Positions 9,730 through 24,046 are shown, numbered from the stretch's first letter. The stretch is 64,000 nt of DNA from Zonotrichia leucophrys gambelii (GCF_028769735.1 NC_088178.1:23076357-23140356), one strand, 5' to 3'. The notes: generated by a model not told the origin, from the letters alone. A program made the numbers and translations.

Positions 9730-12468
9730 TGTTTGCAACTCTGCATAAAATCTGAATTCCTCTGCTCAGAAAGGAGTTCTTAAAATGGAGGCCTGGAACT
9801 CTCAACACCTTAATTCATCTAGAGATACCTTTCCTTCCATGGCTCAGTGGCCTGGCTTGCCATGCTTATAGGAGATAAGTGAAAGAGGAGTACATGTGAT
9901 ATGTATGATTTTAGAAGTTTAAATATCAAGACTCTTGGGCAACTTACAGAATCAACGAGACAAAATGATGTGGGAAGAAATTCAGCCAATACAGCAGGAA
10001 ATTTGATGCACTGCATTAGACCTTGTGTGTTAAATGTCACCTGTGTGTGAACTCCTGTAGGAGGGGACCTTCCATTCCCTGTTAGAAACCTCAGCCTCCC
10101 TCCTAAACATGCCAGACTTTTGTGCCACAGCTCTCTGGTGTAATTTTGGTATTCCCATACATTATAATCTACTTGGCATGTAATCCCTCTCAGGGTTGGA
10201 TGCATAGCAAAGGAGGGTGTGTTTGCTTATTCAGGAACAGGATGATGATCTCTCTAAGAAGAGGGAGGAACTTTAGTGAAAAATGTGAATGGACCCTCAG
10301 ATCTCTTCAGAGATCTCATCTCTTCAGAGCAGGAACAATCTGTATCATCTCTTTGGAAAGCACATGACACAACAGGATCTCAGTTGTTTACTGGGACCAC
10401 AGCAAGTCAGTATTTGTATAGTCATGTTCAGGGGGTACAGGAAACATGTTTTTTTTGCTCCACCCAATGTGCAATTGTAATCATCATTGCTCCTTTGCAA
10501 ATTTGCGTTGACAGATTTTAATTGGAACAGATTTTTCTGGCAAATCCCCATCATGTTGTAATTAATTAGTTTTCAGGATCTGCTCCAGTGCCAGAGCATT
10601 GGACTATGTCTGCCATGCTTTTATGGTGAGTAAGAGAAGATCTTGTTTTGTCTCACATTCTGCAGATGACGGGATTTCCCCAAAAGAACTCAGCTTTGCT
10701 AACCTGAAAGGAGAAGGATAAATACAATAAACCCCAGAACGTTCAGGTACTGAGAGCTGCCTTCCCTATGGTTCTCCCCTCTGAAAACTCAAACCCTAGA
10801 TATGCTGTGTGATGCAGGATCCCACATATGAAAGTTCTGAACATTCTTCATCCTTATTAGAAAATTATTCAGAGTCTTGAGGAATGAAAAGGTTTAAAGA
10901 TTCTACCTAATAGAATGGAAACAACAGAGATCTCTATTCCTGTTCCTACCAAACCTGGACAGAACTATCTCTACAGCAGTAATTCAAGTTACATTTGACT
11001 GTGGTAATGCCTAATCAAAGTAATGAGTAAAAATTTGTTATTATTTAAAATTTGCATTGTTCATTAAAGTAAGGTGCTATGATGCCAATAATAGATTTTA
11101 TCAAAGGGCCTTTTCCTTTTTAATTCACAAAAAGGAAGTCCTATTTACAGCTTGGAAAACAGAAATAGAAAAAAAAGGATGAGCAAAAATGTGTTTGAAA
11201 ATTTATTTCAAATGCAGGTTCAGTTGTCATCTTTCCATCAAATGATATCAGATAACTCCACCATGGCTTACCTTTTCTGTAGGCATTGTTAATCCTTGAG
11301 GAGCTGTGGTGAGGGCAGTGCAGGGATTTTCACTCAAGGTCGTTCTGTATGTGAGGAGCAGTGATAGACAGACTATTCTGTACATGCTGCATACTTTGGA
11401 GAAACATTCAGCTACCATGGTAATGTGTGTGACGAGGGAGAGAGGCAGAACACCTGTGAACTTCACCACAAGAAAGTATCTTGGCACCCCAGGCAACATA
11501 AAACTAATTCCTGATCCCACAAAATAATTAGAAGTACCAAATCATGAGGCTGTCTTGCAATAACATCAGGTTTTCTCTGCTGTGTGTTCACTCCTTGTAT
11601 CAGACATTCTGATTTGTCTGAACTTTTAAATCATTATTTTGTTTTGATTTTTAAGTTAATGAACTTCCCCCCTGCCCCCACCTCAGGCTCTGTTTCAATG
11701 TAGGTTGAACATATTTGTGCAAAGTTAGTGTAAGTTATAGTGGGTAAATGTTACTGTCAGAGTGGTATTATAAAATATGGGTTGGCTCACATGGACATCT
11801 GAAAAAGTGGGCTTTGATTTCAGATCACTAACATCAGCTCCACTCATACCTCTGAAAATGAAAAACTTGGAAATCGGGAACTTCAGCTTCTACTGGCTTG
11901 GAATTTTACCTATCATTTGGATTTTTTATGAGAAAACATGAGAAAATGTTCATTTTTGTCCAGATCCCCTGTGAAAATCTCAGAAGTAAAGAAGAAAGTG
12001 CCAGTGCTGAAACATCTTCAAAGCTAAAGTGTATGTTTGAAGTTTAAAAAAAAAATCACAATGCCCTACATTCAGCCACTGATTTTTAATAAGAACACTT
12101 AATGAAATATTTTTTTCTTCATTTGCAAAAATAAAAAAAAATATGGTTTTGCAATGAAAAATGGCAGCAAGCTGTAGACAAGATTAGAAGCCATTTATGA
12201 CAACAGGGAGATGAAAGTCTTTATAAGGCCAGCAGAAGATCCTGCTGGAAGAGACTTGGCTGTCCAAGTTCCCAAGGATCCAAAGCCTTCATCAGAAGGG
12301 AATAATTGATCACATTGGAAGATGAAGGGTAAATATCCCATTTCACCAGCACAATTCCTTTCCTCATCCCCAAGAATTTATCATTTTGCTAATTGCACGC
12401 CTTCAGTTAACATCTGCAATAGAGAAAGTGATTTTATGTGCATCCAATCCAACAAAAGCAGCTTTTCA
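9730..12468. other. Gene-free unique sequence
   Basis: Open frames of up to 128 codons (9819-10205 minus) show no recognisable domain. A palindrome lies at 10299-10316. A possible exon-like interval at 10577-10625 is discussed in findings. From 11000 to 12200 the DNA is AT-rich with short poly-A runs. Nothing else stands out. Confidence 0.55.
10299..10316. repeat. 18-bp palindrome with 2-bp centre
   Basis: AGATCTCT and AGAGATCT are exact reverse complements separated by TC. TCTCTTCAGAG recurs immediately downstream at about 10318-10328, so the area has both direct and inverted repeat character. Confidence 0.7.
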
Positions 12469-12724
12469 GAAAAGGAAGGGAAGGGAAGGAGAAGAGGAAG
12501 GAGGAAGGGAAGGAAGGAAGAAGGAAGGGAAGGAAGGAAGGAAGGAAGGAAGAGAAGGAAGGAAGAGGGAAGAGGAAGGGAAGGGAAGGGAAGGAAGAGA
12601 AGGAAGGAAAAGAAAAGAAAAAGAAAAGAGAAAAGAGAAAAGAAAAGAAAAGAAAAGAAAAGAAAAGAAAAGAAAAGAAAAGAAAAGAAAAGAAAAGAAA
12701 AGAAAAGAAAAGAAAAGGAGAAAA
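12469..12724 (+). repeat. Purine-only tract, GGAA then GAAAA repeats
   Basis: Every base of the plus strand across roughly 256 bp is A or G. The first half is mixed GGAA/GGGAA units. The second half becomes AAAAG, ending in 16 uninterrupted GAAAA units from 12637 to 12716. The open frames crossing it (190, 183 and 121 codons plus; 119 and 118 codons minus) encode only Lys/Glu/Arg/Gly-rich or Phe/Ser/Leu-rich low-complexity peptides and are artefacts of a stop-poor repeat. Such homopurine tracts can form triplex (H-DNA) structures and are usually length-polymorphic. Confidence 0.97.
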
Positions 12725-15700
12725 TCTGTTTCCACACCTTGGTTTATGTAACTTCCATCAAAGAATCCCAAAGACATGTAGAAAACAGTTGCTTTACAGC
12801 TCTCTCCTCTATCCTCATTGCCCACATAACAGCACTTTCTGCCAGTTATGCAAAGGATTCAGCACTCAGGGCAACAGCACAAATCCAGGTGTAATGTTTT
12901 TCTGCTCACCTGCAGATCACAGAACATCATGTTCCCTTTTTCAGAGGTGTCAACCTGCTAAAAAATGGCTTTTTCTCAGTGCAAGCTGATGCCACTGAGT
13001 GCTGAAGGCTGAGACCTGCCCACAACATGTGGAGGGTGAAGCAAGTTGTCCCAGAGTAATTCTGATCTTTGCCTCAGGGGGTGTTGTGAAAGGGACTTAT
13101 TCTCACTTCTCCAAGTGAGTTCCCCACCCATCCTCCTGACAGCTCAACTTGAAAGGGCTCACCCGCAGGAAACGATTAAACTGATGATTATTCTTGTGGT
13201 TTATGCATTGATACAAAAATGTTTCATTGCAAAAAGAAGAAAAAAAAGTCTGTGGTAATTTTCATAATAACTTTTTCCTCCTCTTAGATAAACTTGGGCA
13301 GGATCCCAATGAAGATGGTTGACTGTGTTGGATAATTAAAGGATAGATCTTTTTCAGCATAAGAGATTTGTGAACACTGTGCAAATATGCATTTAGGCAA
13401 TTGGAGGATTGTGCTTCATAGCATAGGCAAATTCCTGGACATCTGCAGGGGATAAGGCCTAAATCAGCCAAAAGGAGTGTTAGAAGTCAGTGCAGAACAC
13501 TTTCTGCCTGGGCTTCACCGATGTCAAACACAGCTGGAGCATTTTGCTGAAATCTCCCTGGAACCAATGTTATCTCACCTCATCAAAAAGCTGTGCATTG
13601 TTTGTGTTTTCCCAAGATTTTTCCAGGGGAATAGCCAGCCAGCAAGGTTGAACTGAAAAATTGGGAACTTCTCCCAAGAGGAGAGAAGGCGGGAGAATAT
13701 TTGCGAATGTGTTTGGTAGTGTTTGAAGTGTGGCAGTGGTGTGGAGTCAGAGGCAGGATGCTCTTAGAGGGCACAAAGGTGGTACTTTCCCCAAGAACAT
13801 TTGGCTTGAAAAAGAAAGCTGATTCCAAATTGGACCTCTTTGGTCTAAGAAATGAGCTGGGCCCCTCCCAGGAATTTCCCTGGAAGATTCCCACCTACCT
13901 CTGAGCCAGAGGTCAGAGAGAGCCAGAGATCAGTCAGTACCTCACCCTTAGTCCTGTTTCCTACTCCTTCTGTGAAGGGGTGAACTGGCTCTGAGACTGT
14001 TCCCAGACCAGTTCAGGTGACAGCTGAAAGGGTGTTTGACAGTGCTTTTAGCAGCATTAGACTGACAGGTACAGCAGGCCCAGGCAGGTGGGAAATCACT
14101 GACTGGACCAACGAGTTCTCAGAAGCTCCTTGTGACCTCCTTTCTCCCTCCTGATTTCCTGTTGGCTGTTCCTTTTCTTCTCCCACCTACAAAAATATAT
14201 AAAAGGTATAAAAGGTTGGGCTGAAGAACAAGAAAGGTAGATCCTTGCAGCCTCCTGAGGTGATATGGTGATTTCAGATGCACAAAGCCTTCTGAAATTG
14301 TGTGGAGATACTCTGTGTATTGTGGCCATCTTGTCTGCAACATATGCCATGACAGCTACCCAGGAGCTCTGGGCAATGTGGGAATTGACATGATGGCTTC
14401 TGTGGAAATAAAATCCCCTGGCAGGAGTCTGTGGTCCCTGCAGGGGCTGATCAAAGCATCATTTGGGTGATAAATGAAACAGCCAGCAGCTGTCTTTCTG
14501 CTAGCCCTGTCCCCTTGCACACTGGCTGACCTTTCCAAGGACTTCCAAGGAAAGGATGAAACAATCTGGTGATTTGCCTTTCTAGTAATGTGTAATCTTT
14601 TTTTATGTTTTGAGGTTAAAGTGCCAGTGTGTAGAAAATCTGTGTGAAACCTTTTTGTGTTAGTTTGCTCTTTTCAGAGCTGAACTCCTGCCTTTGATTA
14701 GGGAAAGAAAATGCTTAAGAAGTTTCAGGGTCAGGACTGAGCTTGGATATAAGCAGATGAACCACAAGAAGGTAGAGCTCGACAACCACATTTGCATTGT
14801 AAGAGTGCTCAAGAGTCCCTGAGATTCAGCAGCTCACCCAGCCAGAGTCTTAAAAGAAAAGAAGCTTAAAAATCAGACAGAGCCCTACAGCAAGGTCTCC
14901 TAAATGTCATGTGAGTGTCCAACACTCACAGACAGACACCATGAAATATGAAAGTAAAGAAATAAATATTATCAATATGGTTATGGAGCTGTTGTTGTGC
15001 TTGAACAATTAATGCTGCTCTCATCACACTTATAAGTATTCTGCAATACTTGGAATCATTTGTTATTCCTGATGGCTTGTTGGTTTAAGGGTTTTTTTTC
15101 TGTTTGAGTTGGGGCAATTTAATCCTTGAAAAGTGCTTGCAAATTCAGTTTGGACTGTAAGTCACAACCTATTTTCACCAAATCAGTTTACAAGCCTCTG
15201 ATATATGTCTTAACTTATTGATAAAACACATACTGCTTGAAGTGGATATTTTTTTTGTTTTGTTACTTTTCTCCAAACCAAAGAGCTTCTTAGGAAAGTG
15301 TTGCCAGGTAAATTACTAATGTCTGTCTTGCAGAGACAATTTCAGGAATGTTCCAATTCCTGTTTTCCTTTTTTTGTCCTCTCAGTAGGTTTATCAAAAG
15401 ATGACTTGAAGAGGTGGAGTCTGAGATAAAAGAGAATATAAATCAGATTATGAAAGTATATTCAGGGGCCTTTCCTTAACTGTTCCAATTCTGTAATATA
15501 TTTTACCCCAGGAAGTAACTTGATGGGTAAACCTTACATCATACTCAGAACCACTAATTTTGCCTGAATCCCATGTTGAAAAGGGGAATTATCCACTCTA
15601 AAACTTTATCCTCATCATCTGACTTGCATTTTAAGAGGTAATTCATCTTTTCCTTAGTCTGCCTCCAACAAAGGTGTCACCTGTTGTGTAGTTTAAGGGC

Positions 15701-18700
15701 TGTGTAGAGATGACTCAGAGCAATAAGCTCTTTCTCTTGCAATTCTTTAGAAAGGGGATTTTCTTGACACTCATCCCACCAATTAAAACTCCACTCCAGC
15801 AGAATGTGGTAGGGTTGTCCCATTTTATCTTTCCAGATTGGTTTCCTAAGGAAGTGAGAAATATGACATTACATGCTCCATATGTCTGTTTTTCTCTGTC
15901 ACAGCCTCCTGCCCCCCCTGCCTGCCCAACAGTGTTAAAATCTGCTGATTTATTTTAACCACAAGTGAAAGAGTGGAGTGCTCTTTCCAAAAATATCAAG
16001 CTGCTAGAAATGTCATGGAAATCAGAGGCTACATAACGTCAGACAATTTACAGCACAAACTCACTCTTGTTAGACAGCAAAGAAATTTAGCCTTCGATGT
16101 TCATCTGTAGGAAACCAGGCTTCACTTGTTCTGCTGCTCCTAGAAATACATGTTTGTATTATGGAGAACAATTATGTCCAGAGATCACATTTTGCCATCA
16201 TGCTTGTGTTTAAAAGTTAATTCCAACTGTCAACACTTCAATTTGCAGCCAGAAACCAGGAGTGCTAAGACCTCCTCTCAACATCAGTCTGCCCCAAATC
16301 CTGGGGGGTGTTTCTTCCTCATTTTTGGCTACAACACTGTGCAGGTTTTCATGCAATTTTTTCATTCACAACCTCAGTCTAGCTCTGAAAGAGCCATTTT
16401 GCACTGTCATGCCTTGCTTTGGATAGCTAACTTCCTCCTGGAAAGCTTTTCAGTGCATTTTTGGTAATGGCAGGGGAATTATGCATGTTGCGTCTGGCTA
16501 TTTGGCTTATTGGTCCTAGAAATGTTGACTTCTATGGCTCCAGTACTTTCACTAAATTCCAGGTTTTAAAAGCAAGTTCTTTCAGCTATGTCTCCAAATG
16601 GAATTCTGGGCTTTTCTTGTCATGTAGGGCACTGAATAAAAATGCAGGTTCTCTTTGTTAATTCAAAGAAAGCCAGAGAAAGGATTTTGTCCAAGCAGAT
16701 GCTGTGACAAAATGGAACAGACAAATTATGTTAGACCCTATCTAACATTATTCTGATTCAGGCTTTGTCTGTTTTCTCAAAGCTGGCATACTGCCAGGTT
16801 AAGCGTCCAATTATGTGACTGTGCAATGGTGAATTTGTATTTGTTCTCCACCAGAAGTATTGTTTATAGGAAACCTAGTAGTGGGCATCAAGACTGGTGG
16901 AATCATGGTCCTACCAGGCTTTTCTTCAGTTACATCTCTGCTTCTAAAGGCTTTCAGTCCAAGGAGTGACTCCTGGCACTGCAGAGAGAAAAGCTCAAAT
17001 CTATCCTTCTCCAAAGTCAGTGGGCCTTGTCCAGTGCTTCACAATAACTTCTTGGTCCTTTCTGAGCCACATGTAACATCTCTCTAACTCTGAGATACAA
17101 AAGTTCCTTTATTTGCTTGTTTCAGGTAGTTTTGCATGAAAAAAGCTACAGATTTTGTGGTACCCAGTAACAGTCACCATGTTTTTTTCATTAAGGATGT
17201 TTCATCTTGGGGCTTGGAATGAGTGAAAGGTTTCCCTGGAGAATGTTCAGGGAGCTGGACAGCATGCTCCTACTTTCCTAATGGCAGGGGTTGCTGCAAA
17301 AAGCTGCTTCTAGAGATACACTGAGATTTTTCAGAAGGAATTAGCTAGACCCGTCCCAAAGAAATCTCAAGGGAAAGCACCACAGACAACTGAAGAAGCA
17401 GGATCTGACAGTAAACCAGGGAGCTCAGCTATTTGGCAGTGTAGATGTTCCTACTGCTGTTATTTTCAAACCAAATCTGTTCTGTGTTGTGGAGCAGTGG
17501 GAGATGACTCTGGGCATGCTGCTCCCGTTCACAGCAGGGCTGTCTTGTAAGTACAGCAAGGGGAATTTTAAGTGATCTGCAGGATTATTCAACTAATTTT
17601 TGGTGAGGACAGCTGGGTGACTTAGGTCCTCTCAGCAGGGAGCAATGTATGATTTCACTCTGCCAGTAAGACCGGCATTTTGCACTCATGGTGAGACTCT
17701 GCAGTGATTCTGTGACTGTGTTTCCAAGAGACTGCAGAAAAATAGGAAAATAGAAGATTTCCTGCAATAATGCAGGGGATCTACAGATGGGACTTTCACT
17801 GACATCAGGGCAAAATATTCCTTGGGATTTGAACTGAAATCAGATGCCATGATGGAGACATCTTGACCTATAAACTTCGTCTTTGACCTGAAGGGGTTAT
17901 TTGGCCCAAAGTGCACTGGGGTTCACAAAGGAATTGTACAATTATTAAACATAATCATGTTGTTTTCACTCAAAGCCACAGCAAATGGACTTCTACCTCA
18001 CAGATTTCTCCTCTGCTCATACAATTAAATGCCCTCTCCACCCCTTTTTAAGAGAGAGAAACCCTGGCAGATGAATTTCCTTTTATTTGCATGTGCAATG
18101 CACTAAATGACTATTAGAAAATTAGGGGCTAGATTTAGGATTTAGGACATTAGAATGCTCAGAATCAGCATGACTCCATGGCAAATTAAAATGCAGCATC
18201 ATGCCAAACAGTTGGGACCTGCTCCCTTGGTCCAAGTCAAGTCATGTTGTAACACAGGGCATGCCCTTATCTTTTATTTGGAGGTGTGGGGCTGAAAAAA
18301 CATACCCTGCTGTCTCACACAGCAACCTGAGTGCCCTGAGAGCTCACTGAACACTGATGCTATACATTAAAGCCAGCAAAAACCTCGCAGAAGAATTCCA
18401 GCCTCATGGGAAATATTATACACAAGGACGTTTGAGAGCTAGGGCTGAAGGGTTTAGTTTGATGTCTTAATTGGGACCTGATGCACAGCTGCCACTGGGT
18501 TTCTTTGCTCCCTAATGTTCATTTCTTTTGCTTGGCAGATACTCTGCAGACAAGCAAGCCTCAAAAACTGAGGAAATGTGTTCTAGGTGAGGGTCTAACA
18601 GGTTACATCCCAGAAACCTCTGAAGGATGCACACACTTAAACAGACTTTCCCACTGAGCTATTAGTAGTCTAAAGTCAGGCAGAGTTTTCTTTGGATGAG

Positions 18701-20000
18701 ACATACATTTCTGCCCCTCTCCTGATCTCCAGGCCCAGTCCAAGAACACTTGGGTAAATTTTTTCTCCTTTTACAGAGTTCTGTGACCTGCAGATTTATA
18801 GCTGCTTCAGAGAAATGGGTGCCAAAATGACCATGGCATATTGGGAAATTCCATTCCACTGAGAGAGTGCAGATTTTTCAGGAGATGGTCAGAGCTGGTC
18901 CAAGACTTTGAAGAGAACACAATCAGCTTGAATGCCAACTTCTTTATTGTTTTTCTTCCTCCCCTCCTTTTTCCAGAAAGACTAGGAATTGATTTTCTGA
19001 ATTTCTTATGCCTACATGATGATGATACAGGAAGGAACACAGAGAATTCCTTGTGTTTGCCATTAGTGGAAAATTGTTTGCATCATGAATGATCAATATC
19101 TGTCATATGAGAGAGGGTTTTTCAAGGCTGGCTTTCAATCTTCCTTCAAAATGCTTCCCCTTGCCAGATTCACCACTGAGCCCAGCACCATGTGGATGTC
19201 TGAATGATAAATTCAGAGTGTGGAAATTCACCTGCTCCAAAGTCATTGTGTCTAAGTGACAAGTAAGTGCAAAAAGAGACATTGTCAGACATAATAAACC
19301 TTCAAAATGGAAAAGCAAAGCACAGAATTTAGGGGAAAATCTCTCTGTCTATGAGTTAGACTTACCCCAGAGAGATTCTCTGCCTGCAGCCTCAACATCT
19401 GGCTGCTCTAAAATGTTGGTTTGGGGCCATTTTAGTAGTTGTCATCCTCACATTGTGTATTCCTTATTTCCACAGAAGCATTCTTCTGTCTCGACTATTT
19501 TGGTTTTACAGCTTCCTGGGGTCATATTTTCCCATATGACTTGTGGCCTGGTCTCCTCCTGGTTCCTCAGTGACAAAAAGGAGATCAGAGCTTGGGCATG
19601 CACCAAGTCTCCCCACAGTACTCTTGGCTTTGTGTCCCTTGGAGCAGTTTCATTCACCCAAGAAGTAGTGATACTTGCTTTTTGCCTTTGCTACCACAAA
19701 AAAATGACCACCCCAGAGTAAACTTCTTCTCCAAAAGAACCAGACTGTTTTATGAAGTCCTAGAAATATGGACCTGAGAATGCCAGCTGGCTTAATCAGC
19801 TAGAGTTTTCTCTAAATCTATTTTGTTCTTCTATACCATATCTGTAGTAATGTGTCCAGCCTCAGTCTCTGTTTCTTGGCATTCTGTTGTAATGGGGAAA
19901 GGAAATTTACCAGAACACACTCTCCAAAGCACGGAATTTCTTTTAAATTTATTCTTTTAATAAAGTCAGAGATGAAAATTTGGGGAAACAATGGTGAAAC
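12725..20000. other. Gene-free unique sequence
   Basis: I see no coding region, RNA gene or clear transposon. Small structures are a 17-bp tandem duplication at 13903-13935, a stem-loop at 16728-16748 and a 10-bp inverted repeat at 19338-19377. Frames of 100-105 codons (13583-13894 minus, 16150-16467 plus, 19413-19721 plus) have no recognisable domain. Confidence 0.55.
13903..13935 (+). repeat. 17-bp tandem duplication
   Basis: GAGCCAGAGGTCAGAGA at 13903 is followed directly by GAGCCAGAGATCAG at 13920, a period of 17 bp with one substitution in the overlap. No function is suggested. Confidence 0.7.
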
Positions 20001-23000
20001 ATGTCCAAAATGTCAAACCATGGAGCAGGCTGAGATGCTGAGATCCAGCTGTGAAATTCCACAATGGATCTCCTCTCAGAGATCTGCCAGAGAGGAGCTG
20101 GGCTTGCAGCTACTTACAGCTTCAAGTTAACTCTACACTGGAATTTGGCAGAAAAGGAAAAATGCCCCTTTTTCTTGCATTTCTAGCATTTTCCCAGCAG
20201 GGACCAGTGGCCAGTAGCCAGGTTTCAAAGAGAACTATGATTGATGGGTGAATATGTAATTGGGAAAATATCTTGCTGCTTCCTCATGTCTAATTCCCAC
20301 TGCTTGTGAAGGCTGCATCCCAAAGTACTGCTGGGAATAAACAAATGAGTTTCCTTTCTTGGACATGTTGATGCTTATGAGATGGACAGTTCAATGTGAA
20401 ATCACTTCATGCTCATTAAGTGCTGATTTGACATTTGTATACAGAGGTACATAAGCAGAGCTTCCCAAATAATCAGAATTCATAAAGACTCATTGTTGGC
20501 AGGGGAAAATAATGGTTTCCAGGGATCAGGTCTGCTGTGAGTGGAGATCCATCTAAGTCCTGGATGGTCCTTCTGGTGTCACTGAAAGTGGGTCTTTCTG
20601 GATTCCTGCTGTGGCTAACTCCCCAGTGAGGTCACATCATCCTGGCAGAATGCAGTGGGGTGTTTGCATATTGTGGTGGGACAGAAAGGGGTTGGTATGT
20701 AAAGGATAGTTCTGTTGCATTCTGCAATTGTTTTTAGTGTGTGGTTAAGGCTGGTTAAGATTGGGTGGTATTTTATACATCAGGATTCTACAGGGAGTAG
20801 CATCAGCATGGATGAGTGAAGCACCTGAACATCTGAATGAATGGTAAAAGACCAGGGACAATGAAAACTTTGAATGAGCAATAAAAACTTTCTTGATGTC
20901 CATCTATTTTTTGAGGGCAGTTGGTTGATGGGTTGTCTCTTGCTAAAAGGAACAAATTTGGATGATTCCCCCCAAATCATTACATCTTCCATTACTTTAA
21001 ATGAAATTTCAAGACCAAATGAATAAATGAAAAAACACACAGGAAGGAGCTATTAAGGGTTTTTTGCCCCCATTGTGATTTCACTATTTCTGCAGTGAAT
21101 ATTTGGACATGCAATTTCTTTTTAACCTTCAGATTCATTGAGTGCCAATGATTGGTTGCAAAGCAAGAAAATGTTCAGATAGCCAGTGTTTTGCAGATGT
21201 TATCCATTGTTGGTGATGCTGTCTTGAGGTTAACTACAAAATAATAAAAAAGCAGCCTCAGAGAGAGTCAGAGAGCCCTTGGGAATGGTAATGCAGAGCA
21301 GAGCCTTTCACCCCGAGGTCAGCAGGTCAAACCCATTCCAGATTGGGAGTGACCAGCAGTGATTGCATGTCTGCTTTCAGATTCACAGAGAGGAGTTGCA
21401 AAATGTTACTTTTATTAGTGCTACTGGAAGGCCATTCGTGCACCTATATAACAAATCCTGCTGGTCTGTGTGATTCTAACATGACAAAATGTCAGTGAAT
21501 AAATACTTTATAAATGTCCACAAATATGGGGTTATTTACAGAACAAAAATCATCAGAGTTGTCATCATTTGCCCTTTTGTAGGCCAGCACAGCAGAAAGA
21601 TCAAGGATGCAATTGACTGCAATTAAGGACTTTATTCTTGCCCTTGGGGTCAAATTCAGAACACTCACAGCTCCTGGCACAAAGCTAAGTCACTCTTCCT
21701 GGGTATTTCACTAGACATATTTATCATCAAAAAGTGTCCAAGCACCTTAACTCAAGGCAAATTAAACTGCACACAGATGGAAAGAGCAAATGGAATAAAT
21801 GGATTCAAAGAGAAAAACAAGAAATAGCAATTAAAAAATGAAATAGCTGATAATACAAGAAAAACTCATCAGACTCTCTGAGTCTGTTAAAGACAGTGCT
21901 GACACACACATTCACCTTCCACAAGAAGCATAGCTGCAGGCAGTGCATTAGACATGTGGAAGGATTACTGCATGAAGTCAAAGAAAATCTAAGATTCTCT
22001 TCCTCTGCCATAAATCATAGTGCGTGGGGATTTTTTTTTTCCCCAAGGAAAGGTGGAAGATTGATTTTTTTCACTGTAGGGCTGCATAAATTAGCTTCTG
22101 ATTTTCAAGAAATGGCCCTGTGTCTGAATTATGTGACACACATTATGCTGTCATTTTCAACATGGGCAGTAATACCAAAACCCACTCCATCTCATGACCC
22201 TACTCTCTTCTCTTGTGCCCCATCCCTTCTCCCTGATTGCTACTTTTCAAGCAATTTCTCCTAAGCAGCTTCTGTTCTTGCTTTCAACTGAAATTTGAGG
22301 CTGTGAAAGATATTAACTTCTCTGAGGTGGCAGGTCAATGAAATTCACTCCCACCATGGCCACAGTTTAGGATGCCAAATATTTGGTCTCATTAAATGTA
22401 CCCATACCATACAAAGCAACAGTACACAGATATACTAGTATGGCACTGGTATTCTAATAAGTGATGTGATTGGATCAGACTAATTAATCTATCTAGAAGC
22501 TAAGCATGATGTTGACTTTGCACCACAGTAGGATCTGGTTTGGGGATTGTGCATTGCCTATGAGAAACAACACAAGATGAGGGAGAAATTAGTATGAAGG
22601 AAGAAAACATAAAAAGTAATAAAGGCACAGGTGAAGATAGGAGTTTCAGGAGGAAAGGAGTAGGATTGCCAAAGCACAGATGACATGGAAATCATAGGCT
22701 GCACTGAACCAGGAATTAGGAAATCTATTGGACTTTCTGCCATAAAACAGGTGGTGCTGATGGGCCATACTGTGTGGTCAGTCCCATCTTTGGAAACATT
22801 ACTGTAGGGCCCAGAACTGCAGCAAGGTTGTCATCTTTATAACTGCTCCTACACCAGTGTTTGTGAGCTCTTCCTATTGCACATCTTGACCAAATACTGA
22901 GCACAAAATTTCATGGTTTGCAACAGCAGAACAGTGATGGAATTGTTTTCTAACATAATTTTCACTGTAGAGAAAAAGAAACTGTTTTTCTCCATCTCAG

Positions 23001-24046
23001 GGGTTAAAGTAACTCTCTTGAAGACAGTGGTGCTCTAACGGTAGGGGCCTTGAGTCTGTGCCTAAACCACCTGCCTTTATTAATTATCCTCATCTATCAC
23101 ATCTATGAGGACAGTCTCTAAAGGCAACCTGTTAATTTTTGGTGCAGACTAATATGATTAATGGGCATCTCCAACCTAGCTGGTGGACCTCTCCCAAATT
23201 AATTTCATCCACTTCTTCACCTCTGCATAAGCCCCACTGTAAGCCAAGTTTCACTATGGCCTGCAGTTTGCACTAGGCAATGGTCTGAAACATCTGGGGA
23301 CTTTCAGGTGGTTTCCATCAAAGTTGGCTTTCTTTGAATCAATACCAGCTAGGAGATGGCTGTGCCACCGCAATGGTATAAAAGAAATTGTTTAAGAGCA
23401 ATGTATTTCCCTTCCTGATCTTAAATGAATTTGGTTTCTTCAGATCTTCAGGGTGGTGGATCCATCTCTGCTGAATCAGCCATGGGAACCCTGTCCTTTC
23501 TCTCAAGCTCTGCAAGCCAGTGCTGCCTCTCCAAATCTGGCAGTACAAAGTGGTCATGCCCATGTGGCTGTTTGACTGCTCCAGTCTCAGCTCTGCCTAA
23601 CTTCCCTTGCTCTGCTGCAGAAGGGGCAGCTGTTTAAGGAGCTTTCAAAATCTTGAGTTTAGAGAAGCACAGACAAGGTAGAAACAAGATTACAAGGTCA
23701 CAGAGGTGAGGGGAGTTGACCCTACCTGAGAATGGAGGAAATGTGAGTGCAGAGCTGATGCTCTGGGCTGCTGACCCTGCTCTGGGAGCTGTGGGACACA
23801 GGGCTGCCCAAGAACACCTCCTTTCAGCTCATTTCCCTCCCCACCTCTGAGGAGCCAGTGCTGTGAAGATTTACATGTTTTCTTATCGGATGTAACTCAG
23901 CCCTGTTTTCTGTTTTCTGACAGAGGACTCCTATGGGCTCTAGTAAATGTGGGAAGCAAAATCTTTTGGAGGGCTGCTTCTTTGTGGCTGTTTCCTGTAA
24001 TAGGTGGAGATTTTAGCTTAGGACTGGATCTTCACTGTTTGGGAAT

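Noticed and set aside
12322..12989. Open frames of 183-190 codons across the purine tract
   Set aside because: They translate a GGAA/GAAAA repeat into low-complexity Lys/Glu/Arg peptide; absence of stops is a consequence of the repeat.
16728..16748. 8-bp stem-loop ATGTTAGA/TCTAACAT
   Set aside because: Too short to be distinguished from chance in 64 kb.
18118..18155. TTAGG-like runs resembling interstitial telomere repeats
   Set aside because: Units are irregular (TTAGGGG, TTTAGGA, TTTAGGA) with no TTAGGG periodicity.
19160..19200. CAGCACCA near 19178 resembling an RE1/NRSF half-site
   Set aside because: Only the left half matches; the GGACAGC half is absent.
19338..19377. 10-bp inverted repeat AATCTCTCTG/CAGAGAGATT with a 20-nt loop
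   Set aside because: Low-complexity CT/GA arms and long loop; likely chance.
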